Shown piece by piece: positions 34,536-42,770 of a stretch of DNA of 64,000 nt (positions are counted from its first letter, which is position 1; every line of letters begins with the position of its first letter). The notes under the pieces were generated by a model. That model searched no databases. It saw nothing but the letters and a program-made list of their open reading frames with translations, and was not told the origin of the DNA. Source of the DNA: DATJZH01 sp052146815 (GTDB lineage Bacteria; Actinomycetota; Actinomycetes; Streptosporangiales; Streptosporangiaceae). Location of the stretch: assembly GCA_052146815.1 (NCBI GenBank), contig JBKQMG010000192.1, forward strand, positions 1-64,000, in the 5' to 3' direction. The position numbers were made by a program, and so were the translations under genes.

Positions 34536-35917
34536 GCAGGCCGCTCAAGCAGATCCATCTCGCCGCGCATTTCCCCGGCGTGAACAACACCACCGTGTGG
34601 AGCGATCCGCGATCCGGCAGCCACATCGAGTTCAGCTCGTTCGCGCACCTGGCGCGGACCGCGGAGCGGGCCAAGTTCGACTTCCTGTTCCTCGCCGAGG
34701 GCCTGCGGCTGCGCGAGCAGAACGGCCAGATCTACGACCTCGACGTGGTCGGCAGGCCGGACACCTTCACGGTGCTCGCCGCCCTCGCCGCGGTGACTGA
34801 CCGGCTGGGCCTGGCCGGGACCATCAACTCCACGTTCAACGAGCCGTACGAGGTGGCGCGCCAGTTCGCCAGCCTTGACCATCTGTCCGGCGGCCGGGCG
34901 GCATGGAACGTCGTGACCTCGTGGGACGCGTTCACCGGCGAGAACTTCCGGCGCGGCGGCTTCCTGCCGCAGGACGCCCGGTACGAGCGGGCGCAGACGT
35001 TCCTGCAGACGACCTGGGAGCTGTTCGACTCCTGGCGCGGCGACGAGATCATCGCGGACAAGGAGTCCGGCGAGTTCCTCGCCGACTCAGGGGCCGGCTC
35101 GGGCGCCGGGAGGTTCGCCCACCGGGACGCGCACTTCGACATCAGCGGCCGGTTCAACGTGCCGCGCAGCCCGCAGGGACGGCCGGTCATCTTCCAGGCC
35201 GGCGATTCCCACGAGGGCCGCGAATTCGCCGCGGCCAGCGCCGACGCCATCTTCAGCCGGCATTCCACCCTCGACGACGGCCGGGTGTTCTACGCCGACG
35301 TCAAGGGACGTCTCCCCCGCCACGGCCGCACCCGCGATCAGCTGCTGATCCTGCCCGCGGCGACGTTCGTGCTCGGCGACACCGACGGCGAGGCAGAAGA
35401 GACCGCCCGCGAGGTCCGGCTCCAGCAGGTCAGCGGGCAGACGGCGCTCAGGTTCCTGGAGCAGGTGTGGAACAGGGACCTGTCCGGCTACGACCCGGAC
35501 GGCCCGCTGCCCGAGATCGACCCTGATCCGGGCGAGAACACTATCGCCCGCGGCCGGGCGAGCGTCCGGATGTACCGGGACCCGCTGGCCACCACGGCGC
35601 AGTGGCGGGCGAAGGCCGCCGCCGAGCACCTGTCGATCCGCGAGCTGATGGCGCAGGTCACCGGGCGGCAGTCGTTCGTGGGCACGCCCGTCACCGTGGC
35701 GGAGACGATCAACCGTTACGTCCAGGCCGACGCCAGCGACGGGTTCATCCTGGTCCCGCACATCACCCCGGGCGGCCTGGACGAGTTCGCCGACACCGTC
35801 GTGCCGCTGCTGCAGGAGCGCGGGGTCTTCCGGGCCGACTACGAGGGCCGCACGCTGCGCGAGCACCTGGGCCTTGCGCCGCTGGGCGCCGCACGCAAGA
35901 CGCTGGCCGCGTCATGA
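34532..35917 (+). CDS. NtaA/SnaA/DszA-family monooxygenase (operon gene 2)
   Basis: A 461-residue FMNH2-dependent monooxygenase of the NtaA/SnaA/DszA group: HLAAHFPGVNNTTVWSDPRS, FDFLFLAEGLRLREQNGQIY, TINSTFNEPYEVARQFASLD, HLSGGRAAWNVVTSWDAFTG and VIFQAGDSHEGREFAA. The length fits the family. Such enzymes split C-S or C-N bonds of aromatic sulfur compounds, nitrilotriacetate or related molecules; the substrate here is not predictable. The start overlaps gene 1 and the stop overlaps gene 3, each by ATGA. Reduced flavin would come from the FMN reductase encoded last in the operon. Confidence 0.9.
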   Translation: MSRPLKQIHLAAHFPGVNNTTVWSDPRSGSHIEFSSFAHLARTAERAKFDFLFLAEGLRLREQNGQIYDLDVVGRPDTFTVLAALAAVTDRLGLAGTINSTFNEPYEVARQFASLDHLSGGRAAWNVVTSWDAFTGENFRRGGFLPQDARYERAQTFLQTTWELFDSWRGDEIIADKESGEFLADSGAGSGAGRFAHRDAHFDISGRFNVPRSPQGRPVIFQAGDSHEGREFAAASADAIFSRHSTLDDGRVFYADVKGRLPRHGRTRDQLLILPAATFVLGDTDGEAEETAREVRLQQVSGQTALRFLEQVWNRDLSGYDPDGPLPEIDPDPGENTIARGRASVRMYRDPLATTAQWRAKAAAEHLSIRELMAQVTGRQSFVGTPVTVAETINRYVQADASDGFILVPHITPGGLDEFADTVVPLLQERGVFRADYEGRTLREHLGLAPLGAARKTLAAS

Positions 35918-36399
35918 AGTTCCTCGCGATCACCCTCATCGTGCACGCCCCCGACCCGATCACCGGGGTGCAGAAACCGACGACGGAACGGTTTCGGGAG
36001 GTCATCAGCAACGCCCAGCTGGCGGAGGAGCTGGGTTTCGACGGTTTCGGCGTCGGCGAGCGACATGAGCGCCCGTTCATTTCCTCCTCGCCGCCGGTCG
36101 TGCTGAGTCATGCGGCCGCGCTGACGTCGCGGATCCGGCTGTTCACGGCCGTGACGACGCTGAGCCTGCTCGACCCGGTCCGCGCCTACGAGGATTACGC
36201 GACACTGTTCCAGTCCGACATCGCCCCGGTGCTGCGGCGCGACATCCCCGACCCGCCGTGGCCCGACGACCCGGCGCCCGAGCCCGCGCTCACCGCGTCA
36301 GCGCCGCCCGCGTCAGCGCGGCGCAGGCCGGCAGCAGTCGGGTCAGCGCCGCTTGAGTCAGCGCCGCTTGAGTCAGCGCCGCTTGAGTCAGCACAGTAA
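35914..36399 (+). CDS. LLM flavin oxidoreductase with the core deleted (operon gene 3)
   Basis: Residues 1-97 are the start of a normal LLM protein: MKFLAITLIVHAPDPITGV, ELGFDGFGVGERHERPFISS, RLFTAVTTLSLLDPVRAYED. Then YAT is joined in frame to LFQSDIAPVLRRDIPDPPWP, which in relatives is the C-terminus. Roughly 200-230 residues of barrel between these points are missing, at about 36205. A new tail follows, with SAPLE repeated three times from a 15-bp tandem repeat. The 161-residue product cannot form the flavin-binding barrel. Because the deletion keeps the frame, the coupled downstream genes can still be translated. Confidence 0.8.
   Translation: MKFLAITLIVHAPDPITGVQKPTTERFREVISNAQLAEELGFDGFGVGERHERPFISSSPPVVLSHAAALTSRIRLFTAVTTLSLLDPVRAYEDYATLFQSDIAPVLRRDIPDPPWPDDPAPEPALTASAPPASARRRPAAVGSAPLESAPLESAPLESAQ
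36343..36387. repeat. 15-bp tandem repeat, three exact copies
   Basis: TCAGCGCCGCTTGAG repeats at 36343, 36358 and 36373 with no change. It lies in frame in the tail of the deleted LLM gene. Confidence 0.92.
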
Positions 36400-36411
36400 G
36401 GATTCGCCGCC

Positions 36412-37539
36412 ATGCCCCACACGCCGCTCGCCGTGCTCGATCTGGTGCCGATCTCCTTCGGCAGTACCGCCGCTGACGCGCTGCGCAACAGCATCGACCT
36501 GGCCCGGCAGGCGGAGCGATTCGGCTACGCGCGTTACTGGTTCGCCGAGCACCACCTGAACCCCGGCGTGGCCGGTACCTCGCCCGCTGTCGTGCTCGCG
36601 CTGACCGCGGCAGCGACCCAGACCATCAGGATCGGGTCCGGCGCAGTCCAGCTCGGCCACCGGACCGCGCTGTCGGTGGTGGAGGAGTTCGGCCTTCTCG
36701 ACGCCCTGCATCCGGGCCGCCTCGACCTCGGCCTGGGCCGCTCGGGCGGCCGGCCCAGCGAGCCGGGCAGCACGCCGGCGGCCGGCGCGACGCCGGTCGT
36801 GGACGGGCGGGCGCCGAACGGGCTGCGGATCCCGGCGCGGTACTCCCCCGAACGGCTGCTTCGCTCGCCGCGTTTCGAGCTGCAGAAGACCCTACTGCGA
36901 CAGCCGGGCGCCCGGCCGCAGGACTACGCCGCGCAGATCGACGACATCCTGGCTTTGCTGAGCGGCACTTACCGCGCGGCGAACGGCGAGGAGGCGCACA
37001 TCGTCCCCGGTGAGGGGGCTGACATCCAGGTGTGGATCCTCGGCAGCAGCGGCGGTGCGAGCGCCCAGGTGGCCGGGGCCAACGGGCTGCGGTTCGCCTC
37101 GAACTACCACGTCAGCCCCGCCACCGTGCTCGAGGCCGCGGACGCCTACCGTGCCGCGTTCCGGCCGTCCGTCGAGCTCGACCAGCCTTACGTCAGCGTC
37201 TCCGCCGACGTCGTGGTCGCCCCGGACGAGGCGACGGCCAGGGAGCTGGCGACCGGCTACGGCCTGTGGGTGCGCAGCATCCGTTCCGGCGAGGGCGCGA
37301 TCGCGTTCCCGACCCCGGACCAGGCCCGCGCGCACGTCTGGAGCGACGAAGACCGGACCCTGGTCGCCGACCGGGTCGAGACCCAGTTTGTCGGCTCCCC
37401 GAAGCAGGTCGCCGACCAGCTCGGACAGCTGCAGGAAGCAACGGGCGCTGACGAGCTGATCATCACCACGATTACTCACGACCACGCCGACCGGGTCAGG
37501 TCCTACGAGCTGCTCGCGCAGGAATGGGAGCGCAGATGA
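36412..37539 (+). CDS. LLM class flavin-dependent oxidoreductase (operon gene 4)
   Basis: A 375-residue luciferase-like protein: LAVLDLVPISFGSTAADALR, YWFAEHHLNPGVAGTSPAVV, IRIGSGAVQLGHRTALSVVE, LDALHPGRLDLGLGRSGGR and IQVWILGSSGGASAQVAG. This is the MsnO8-type subgroup often found beside sulfur or nitrogen scavenging genes. ATG 36412 comes 13 bases after gene 3, and its stop overlaps the reductase start (ATGA). The cofactor is probably FMN supplied by the last gene. Intact by length. Confidence 0.87.
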   Translation: MPHTPLAVLDLVPISFGSTAADALRNSIDLARQAERFGYARYWFAEHHLNPGVAGTSPAVVLALTAAATQTIRIGSGAVQLGHRTALSVVEEFGLLDALHPGRLDLGLGRSGGRPSEPGSTPAAGATPVVDGRAPNGLRIPARYSPERLLRSPRFELQKTLLRQPGARPQDYAAQIDDILALLSGTYRAANGEEAHIVPGEGADIQVWILGSSGGASAQVAGANGLRFASNYHVSPATVLEAADAYRAAFRPSVELDQPYVSVSADVVVAPDEATARELATGYGLWVRSIRSGEGAIAFPTPDQARAHVWSDEDRTLVADRVETQFVGSPKQVADQLGQLQEATGADELIITTITHDHADRVRSYELLAQEWERR

Positions 37540-38024
37540 ACGTCGCGATTGTCGTCGGAAACCCCAAGCCCCGGTCCCGGACCTGGCAGGCGGCTCAGCT
37601 GGTCGCTGAGAAGATCGCCGGCCGGCCGGCTGACCTGAGCGTGGACCTGGTCGACTTCGGCGCCGCCCTGCTGGACTGGCAGGACCAGCAGGTGGCTCAG
37701 ACGATCAAAGACGTCGCGGCCAGCGACCTGCTGGTCGTCGCGAGCCCGACCTACAAGGCCACCTACACCGGGCTGCTGAAGCTGTTCCTGGACCGGATCG
37801 CGGGAGGCGGCCTCGCCGGGGTAACCGCGGTACCGCTTATGCTCGGCGGCGACTGGCGGCATTCGCTGGCTGCGGACATGCTGCTCAAGCCGGTGCTGGT
37901 CGAACTGGGCGCGACCTGCCCGACCCGCGGGCTGTTCCTGACCGACTCCGATTACGCCCAGTCTCCGGTGCTCGATGCCTGGCTGGAGGCCTCCCGGCCC
38001 CAGCTCACCGCGCTCCTGGGCTGA
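37536..38024 (+). CDS. NADPH-dependent FMN reductase (operon gene 5)
   Basis: A 162-residue flavodoxin-like reductase: VAIVVGNPKPRSRTWQAAQL binds the FMN phosphate, ASDLLVVASPTYKATYTGLL is the central conserved region, and VPLMLGGDWRHSLAADMLLK follows. It should reduce FMN with NAD(P)H and pass it to the monooxygenases encoded upstream. ATG 37536 overlaps the stop of gene 4 and has GGAG 5 nt before it. As the last gene it completes a two-component flavin monooxygenase operon. Convergent with the metal transporter cluster. Confidence 0.9.
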   Translation: MNVAIVVGNPKPRSRTWQAAQLVAEKIAGRPADLSVDLVDFGAALLDWQDQQVAQTIKDVAASDLLVVASPTYKATYTGLLKLFLDRIAGGGLAGVTAVPLMLGGDWRHSLAADMLLKPVLVELGATCPTRGLFLTDSDYAQSPVLDAWLEASRPQLTALLG

Positions 38025-38154
38025 CGATCCGCCGGGAAGCCGCCTGGCTGCCCGAAAAGCCAACTGCCTGCCCGAGCAGCCAGCTGCCGCGGGAAACCCG
38101 CCGGCGCCGGGCCGGGCGGGCTGCCCAGTGCGGCTGAGATCACGGCCTGAGCCG

Positions 38155-38970
38155 CTAAGCCGCGGCGGGCCGGCGGACGTGCCGGCCGCGGGCCCAGGAC
38201 CAGGTCCGGCCGGCGGCGTAGCAGAGAGCACCGAAGATGCCGACGAAGAAGCCGACGGGCCAGTCCGTGTCGTATGCCGCAATGATCGAGGCCCACAAGG
38301 TCAGCACCGAGATGAGCACGGAGAGCAGGACCGCCCGCAGCGGGCTCGCGGTGATCGAGCGGGCCGCGGCGGGCGGCCCGATCATGAGGCTGAAGATCAG
38401 CAGCGCACCGACGACCGGCAGGGTCATGCTGGTGGCCAGGGCCACGATCACCAGGAAGCACAGCTCCATCCGGCCGCTGCGCACGCCGCGCGCCTCGCCC
38501 AGCTCGGGCATCAGCGAGTTCAGCATCAGCGGGCGGAAGAACACCATGGTGGCCGCCACGCAGATCAGGCCGCCGATGGCGATCGGCAGGATCTCGCTGG
38601 TGGAGACACCGAGTACTTCGCCGAACAGCAGCGAGAAAATCTCCGACGAGTACTCGACCGTGAAGCTGAGGAACAGCGCCCCGAGGCCGAGCATCAGCAC
38701 GAGCACCAGGGCGGTGGCCACGTCGCTGCGGGCGCGGCGGCGCAGCCAGCCAATGGCGAGCGCGCCGGCCAGCGCGAACGCACCGAGGCCGACCAGCGTG
38801 CTGACGCCGATCAGGCTGGCTCCGGCGGCCCCGGCGAAGGCGCCCTGCGGGACCGCGTCGGCGACGAACGCCGCTCCGCGCAGGACCACGAAGAAGCCCA
38901 CCACGCCGGCCACGATCGCGACGATGGTGCCCACGGCCAGGGCATTGACCAGGAACAGCGGGATCGTCAT
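38155..38970 (-). CDS. Zn/Mn ABC transporter permease, second copy
   Basis: A 271-residue ABC-3 family membrane permease with about eight spans: VVLRGAAFVADAVPQGAFAG, LRRRARSDVATALVLVLMLG, FGEVLGVSTSEILPIAIGG and SMTLPVVGALLIFSLMIGP. Its ATG overlaps the stop of the other permease (ATGA), so both are made together and may form a heterodimeric channel. Family members import zinc or manganese with an ATPase and a lipoprotein; all are present here. It is the last gene of the cluster. Confidence 0.88.
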   Translation of the reverse strand: MTIPLFLVNALAVGTIVAIVAGVVGFFVVLRGAAFVADAVPQGAFAGAAGASLIGVSTLVGLGAFALAGALAIGWLRRRARSDVATALVLVLMLGLGALFLSFTVEYSSEIFSLLFGEVLGVSTSEILPIAIGGLICVAATMVFFRPLMLNSLMPELGEARGVRSGRMELCFLVIVALATSMTLPVVGALLIFSLMIGPPAAARSITASPLRAVLLSVLISVLTLWASIIAAYDTDWPVGFFVGIFGALCYAAGRTWSWARGRHVRRPAAA

Positions 38971-39863
38971 CGCGCGGCCGCCAGCTCGGTGCGCCTGGCC
39001 CGGCGGCGCCGGCCCACCGGCAGCTGCCCGAGCAGGTAGAACACGAAGACCAGGGCCACGACGAAGAAGCTGACCGGCCAGCCGGCGTGCTGCGGCGGCC
39101 AGGTAAAGCTGTCGTAGGAGAGCAGCACACCGAGCCAGGTGGCGGCCAGGCCGATGACCGCCGCCCACAGCATGGCCAGCCCCGGCCGGCTGGTCAGCCG
39201 AAGCGCGGTCGCAGCGGGCCCGACGAGCAGCGCCGTCGACAGGATGGTGCCGATGCTCAGAGCCGCCAGCGACACCGCGAGCGCGATGGCCAGCAGGCAG
39301 GCGAGGCCCACCATCCGTATCCGGATTCCGCGTGCGAACGCCAGCTCGGCGCTGACCGAGCTGAGCAGCAGCTGACGGTAGCCGAAGCCGATGATCGCCA
39401 GGGCCAGCGCGCTCAGCAGCACCACGGCCGGAATGATCGACGCGCTGATCGTGAACATCGAGCCGAACAGGATCGTGGTCGTGGCTCCGGTCGCATTCGT
39501 CGATGTCGAGTCCCAGTACAGGAACAGAGCGGCCAGGCCGAGTCCGGCGCCGCGGACGATGCCCGTCGCCAGGTCGCGGCCGCGCGGCTTGCGGATGCCG
39601 ATCATGTCCATGATCCCCGCGGCGGCGACACCGGTGCCGGCGAAGCCCCAGAGCGGGCTGATGCCGATCAGGAACGAGCCCGATCCGCCGGTAACGCTGA
39701 TATCGGCCAGCGCATGGCCGGCATAGGACTGGCCGCGCAGCACAGTAAAGCTGCCGACGACGCCGCAGACGATGGCCACCAGGCCACCGACGATCAGGGC
39801 CACGTGCACGGGCGAGCTGCTGAAGAAGCCGGGCGCGAAGATCGCGCCGGCGAGTCCGCTCAT
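38967..39863 (-). CDS. Zn/Mn ABC transporter permease, first copy
   Basis: A 298-residue ABC-3 family permease: FTVLRGQSYAGHALADISVT, GIRKPRGRDLATGIVRGAGL, SVSAELAFARGIRIRMVGLA and LSIGTILSTALLVGPAATAL, with about eight to nine membrane spans. It overlaps the ATPase gene upstream and the second permease downstream by 4 bases each. Having two different permeases rather than one suggests a heterodimer. Metal identity, zinc or manganese, cannot be decided from the permeases. Confidence 0.88.
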   Translation of the reverse strand: MSGLAGAIFAPGFFSSSPVHVALIVGGLVAIVCGVVGSFTVLRGQSYAGHALADISVTGGSGSFLIGISPLWGFAGTGVAAAGIMDMIGIRKPRGRDLATGIVRGAGLGLAALFLYWDSTSTNATGATTTILFGSMFTISASIIPAVVLLSALALAIIGFGYRQLLLSSVSAELAFARGIRIRMVGLACLLAIALAVSLAALSIGTILSTALLVGPAATALRLTSRPGLAMLWAAVIGLAATWLGVLLSYDSFTWPPQHAGWPVSFFVVALVFVFYLLGQLPVGRRRRARRTELAAAR

Positions 39864-40840
39864 GACCGCTCTCGCGCGGCCACGGTGTGGGCGCCGGTGC
39901 CTGCGTCCGGCGGGACGGCCACGCCGTCGTCGCGGCCGGCCACGACCAGGATGCGGTCGTGCACGTTGATGACGTCGACGTGCTGGCCGTAGAGGGCACT
40001 GAGCACCTCGGGCCGGACCACTTCGTCCGTGGTGCCGCTGGCTGCCCGGCCTCCCGCCATGTAGACGATCCGGTCCATGACCGGCAGCAGCGGGTTCATG
40101 TCGTGCGCGGAGATCAGTACAGCGACCTGCTGCTGCCGGGCGATCCGGGCGAGCAGGTCGATGATTTCCTGCTCGCTGCGGATGTCGAGGTTGGCCAGCG
40201 GCTCGTCCAGGAGCAGCAGCCGGGGCGCACTGACCAGCGCGTGCGCGATCAGGACGCGCTGCTGCTCGCCGCCGGACAGGTTGCCGACCCGCTCGTCGGC
40301 GAACCTGCTGGCGCCGACCGCGCTCAGCATCTCGTCTACCTGCCGCCGGCGGCTGCGCGACGGCAGCGGGAAGCCGAGCCGGTGCCCGTCGATCCCGAGG
40401 CCCACCAGGTCACGAGCACGCACCGGCAGATCGGCGTCCAGCAGGATCTTCTGCGGCACGTACCCGATGTTGGCGCTGCGCGCGGAGCGCGGCGTTCCGG
40501 AAATGCGCACCTCACCGCGGGCCGTGGCCTGCAGGCCGAGGATGACCCGCAGCAGGGTGGTCTTGCCCGCCCCGTTGGAGCCGATGAGCCCGACGAACTC
40601 GCCGCGGTCAATCGTGAACCGGACGTCGGCCAGCACATCCCGGCCGGACAGCCGCACGCTGACACCGTCGACGGCCAGGACTTCACTGCCCGCACTCACC
40701 GCGCCGGCTGTACTGCCGTGGTTCGCCCGCTGGCCTGCGTCCTGCGCCTCAGTCCGGACCGCGGCCTGAGCAGCAGGGGGGCCGGCCGCCGGCTCGGCAG
40801 CGGGCTGGGCGGGTTTCCGGTCAGCCATTGTCCTGCCCAT
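39860..40840 (-). CDS. Zn/Mn ABC transporter ATP-binding protein
   Basis: A 326-residue ABC ATPase. After a 55-residue Ala/Pro-rich leader, the domain shows Walker A GSNGAGKTTLLR, signature LSGGEQQRVLIAHAL, Walker B LLLDEPLANLD and the H-loop LISAHDMNP. DVINVHDRILVV near the end resembles the family tail. It powers the two permeases encoded downstream. ATG 40840 follows the binding-protein stop by one base; ATG 40828 with AGGA 4 nt upstream is equally possible. Confidence 0.92.
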   Translation of the reverse strand: MGRTMADRKPAQPAAEPAAGPPAAQAAVRTEAQDAGQRANHGSTAGAVSAGSEVLAVDGVSVRLSGRDVLADVRFTIDRGEFVGLIGSNGAGKTTLLRVILGLQATARGEVRISGTPRSARSANIGYVPQKILLDADLPVRARDLVGLGIDGHRLGFPLPSRSRRRQVDEMLSAVGASRFADERVGNLSGGEQQRVLIAHALVSAPRLLLLDEPLANLDIRSEQEIIDLLARIARQQQVAVLISAHDMNPLLPVMDRIVYMAGGRAASGTTDEVVRPEVLSALYGQHVDVINVHDRILVVAGRDDGVAVPPDAGTGAHTVAARERS

Positions 40841-40841
40841 G

Positions 40842-41894
40842 TCAGAGCTTCTCGGTGGACACTTCGTCGGCGACTGCCTTGCGCAGTGCGTTGACCTCGG
40901 CGATCATCCAGGACTGGTAGGTGTAACCGGGGGTCGGCATGGTCTCGTAGACGCCGACCACCGGGATCCCGGCGTGCTGCGCCGCCGTCAGGAAAGACTG
41001 GGTGACCGCGTCGACCACTTGCTGGTTGTAGAAAAAGACCCGCACCCGGTGCCTGGCGAAAAGATTATCTTGCAGCGAAACATACTGAGCGGGCAGGTCG
41101 ACGCCGTTCATGACATCAGCCTGCAGGCCAAACGGGGTCAGGTCGCGGGTTCCGGCCGCCTGCAGCATGTAGTCCCCCACGGGCTCGGTCACCGCGACCG
41201 GTGTGCCCCCGTAACGCGCCTTGAACGCCGCGATTGCCTTGCGCCACGGCTGCAGTGACGCGTCGAACCTGGCCAGGTTGGCGCGGAAGTAGCTTGCATC
41301 CGCGGGCCGCAGCGCCGATAGGTCGGCGGCGAGCGCCTTCGCGACCGCCGGCATCGTGGCCGGCGAATACCACAGGTGCGGGTTCGGGGTGGAGTCCGGC
41401 AAATGCAGCAGCCTCTGGACGTCGATGACCTTGCGCTTGCTGTTCGGCGCGGCTGCCTCGATCTTGTTCATATAACTGTCGTAGCCCAGGCCGTTCTGCA
41501 CGACGAGTTGCGCGGAGCTGATGACCTCGCTGATGCTCGCGCTGGCCTCGAAATCATGCGGGTCGGTGTTGGGGTTGCTCTCGACGGCGGTGACGCTGAC
41601 GTACTTGCCGCCGAGCTGCGAAATGACGTTGGCGTACTCGTTCTCGGCGCCTACCGCGATAATGCGGCCATGGCCGGCGTCGGCGGTATCGGAGATCTTG
41701 ATGGCTGAGCAGGCCGTGCCCAGCAGCGCGGCCGCCGCCAGGATCGCCACGACCGCAGACCCGCGGAGCGCAGACCCGCGGAGCGCAGACCCGCGGAGCA
41801 CCGAGTGGCGCATGCCACCGCCCCGGACCGCAGGCCGCCGGATCGCCGACTCCTGGCCAGCGGAGTCCGGGGTCGTGCTCCTGCGGACACGCAT
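40842..41894 (-). CDS. Zn/Mn-binding lipoprotein of the ABC importer
   Basis: A 350-residue cluster A-I solute-binding protein. Lipobox ALLGTAC puts the lipidated Cys at residue 62, after a hydrophobic core. Metal-site His residues appear in NTDPHDFEASASI and TPNPHLWYSPATMP, and ARHRVRVFFYNQQVVDAVTQ is the late conserved part. There is no His-rich loop of the kind seen in many zinc-only proteins, so manganese is possible. The signal region contains LRGSA three times from a 15-bp repeat. ATG 41894 has GAGGGG 5 nt upstream; ATG 41813 (MRHSVLRGSA) is an alternative. First gene of the operon. Confidence 0.88.
   Translation of the reverse strand: MRVRRSTTPDSAGQESAIRRPAVRGGGMRHSVLRGSALRGSALRGSAVVAILAAAALLGTACSAIKISDTADAGHGRIIAVGAENEYANVISQLGGKYVSVTAVESNPNTDPHDFEASASISEVISSAQLVVQNGLGYDSYMNKIEAAAPNSKRKVIDVQRLLHLPDSTPNPHLWYSPATMPAVAKALAADLSALRPADASYFRANLARFDASLQPWRKAIAAFKARYGGTPVAVTEPVGDYMLQAAGTRDLTPFGLQADVMNGVDLPAQYVSLQDNLFARHRVRVFFYNQQVVDAVTQSFLTAAQHAGIPVVGVYETMPTPGYTYQSWMIAEVNALRKAVADEVSTEKL
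41754..41798. repeat. 15-bp tandem repeat, three exact copies
   Basis: CGCAGACCCGCGGAG repeats at 41754, 41769 and 41784 without change. It encodes LRGSA units in the signal region of the metal-binding lipoprotein. Confidence 0.92.
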
Positions 41895-41950
41895 GGGTTC
41901 CCCTCGTCGGGCTGGCCGCTCGTTCCGGCGCGGCAGGTACCGGATCCTTA

Positions 41951-41977
41951 TTGCAAATGAAAACGGTAACCAGTTTA
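41951..41977 (-). promoter_or_regulatory. possible metal-regulator (Zur-like) site
   Basis: An AT-rich island 57-83 bases before the transporter operon holds TGAAAACGGTAACCAGTTT. TGAAAACG resembles one half of actinobacterial Zur boxes and AAAC...GTTT forms an imperfect palindrome. Position fits a zinc or manganese repressor; the match is only partial. Confidence 0.35.
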
Positions 41978-42011
41978 GTCAGCACCGTCAACCTGAGGCA
42001 CGAGGGGGCGC

Positions 42012-42770
42012 GTGATGCGTTTCACCGACCAGACAGTGATCATCACCGGAGCCGCGGGCGGTCTCGGGTCGGCCATGGCGTCCGCGTTCGCCCGCGAAGG
42101 CGCGACGGTCGCCATCGTCGATCTGCCCGGCAGCCGCGGGGCGGAGATAGCCGACGAGATCAGCGCCTCGGGCGCGGCCGGGAGCGCCTTCTTCACCGCT
42201 TGCGACCTGGCTGACCTGACGCGCACGGCCTCGCTCATGGCTGACATCAGCGCCCGCACCGGCCGCGCCGATGTGCTGGTCAACAACGCGGCGATCTTTC
42301 CGCGCCGGGAAGTCGGCGACTACACGATCGGCGAGTGGCAGCTGGTCCAGCGGACGAACGTGGACGCGGCCTTCGTCTGCGCGCAGGCCGTGCTGCCCGA
42401 GATGCGGGCCGCAGGCTCCGGCCGGATCGTCAACGTCTCCAGCATCACGGTCTTCGGCGGAACGCCGTTCCTGGCACCGTACGTGACGTCCAAAGGTGCG
42501 CTGGTGGCACTGACCCGGGCGCTGGCCCGCGAATGCGGCGCCGACGGGATCACCGTGAACGCGGTAGCCCCCGGCGCGTTCCAGACTGCCGCGGAGGCCA
42601 TCCATCCCAATCCGGCCGCATACAGCGCCTCAGTGCTGGAACGTCAGGCGGTCAAACGCCGCGGCATCCCGGCGGACGTCGCCAACGCCGTGCTCTTCCT
42701 CAGCGCTCCGGAGTCCTCGTTCATCACCGGCCAGCTACTGTGCGTGGACGGCGGCTGGGTCATGCACTGA
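42012..42770 (+). CDS. short-chain dehydrogenase/reductase
   Basis: A 252-residue classical SDR: VIITGAAGGLGSAMASAFA binds the dinucleotide, DVLVNNAAIFPRREVGD, catalytic Ser in GRIVNVSSITVFGG, Tyr-Lys in YVTSKGALVAL, and the family end SSFITGQLLCVDGGWVMH. The acidic VDLPGS after the second strand favours NAD(H). It would oxidise or reduce a hydroxyl/keto substrate in the cytoplasm. The start is GTG 42012 or ATG 42015, which are adjacent codons. It is divergent from the metal importer, and its end overlaps the convergent GT-C gene by 36 bases. Confidence 0.9.
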   Translation: MMRFTDQTVIITGAAGGLGSAMASAFAREGATVAIVDLPGSRGAEIADEISASGAAGSAFFTACDLADLTRTASLMADISARTGRADVLVNNAAIFPRREVGDYTIGEWQLVQRTNVDAAFVCAQAVLPEMRAAGSGRIVNVSSITVFGGTPFLAPYVTSKGALVALTRALARECGADGITVNAVAPGAFQTAAEAIHPNPAAYSASVLERQAVKRRGIPADVANAVLFLSAPESSFITGQLLCVDGGWVMH

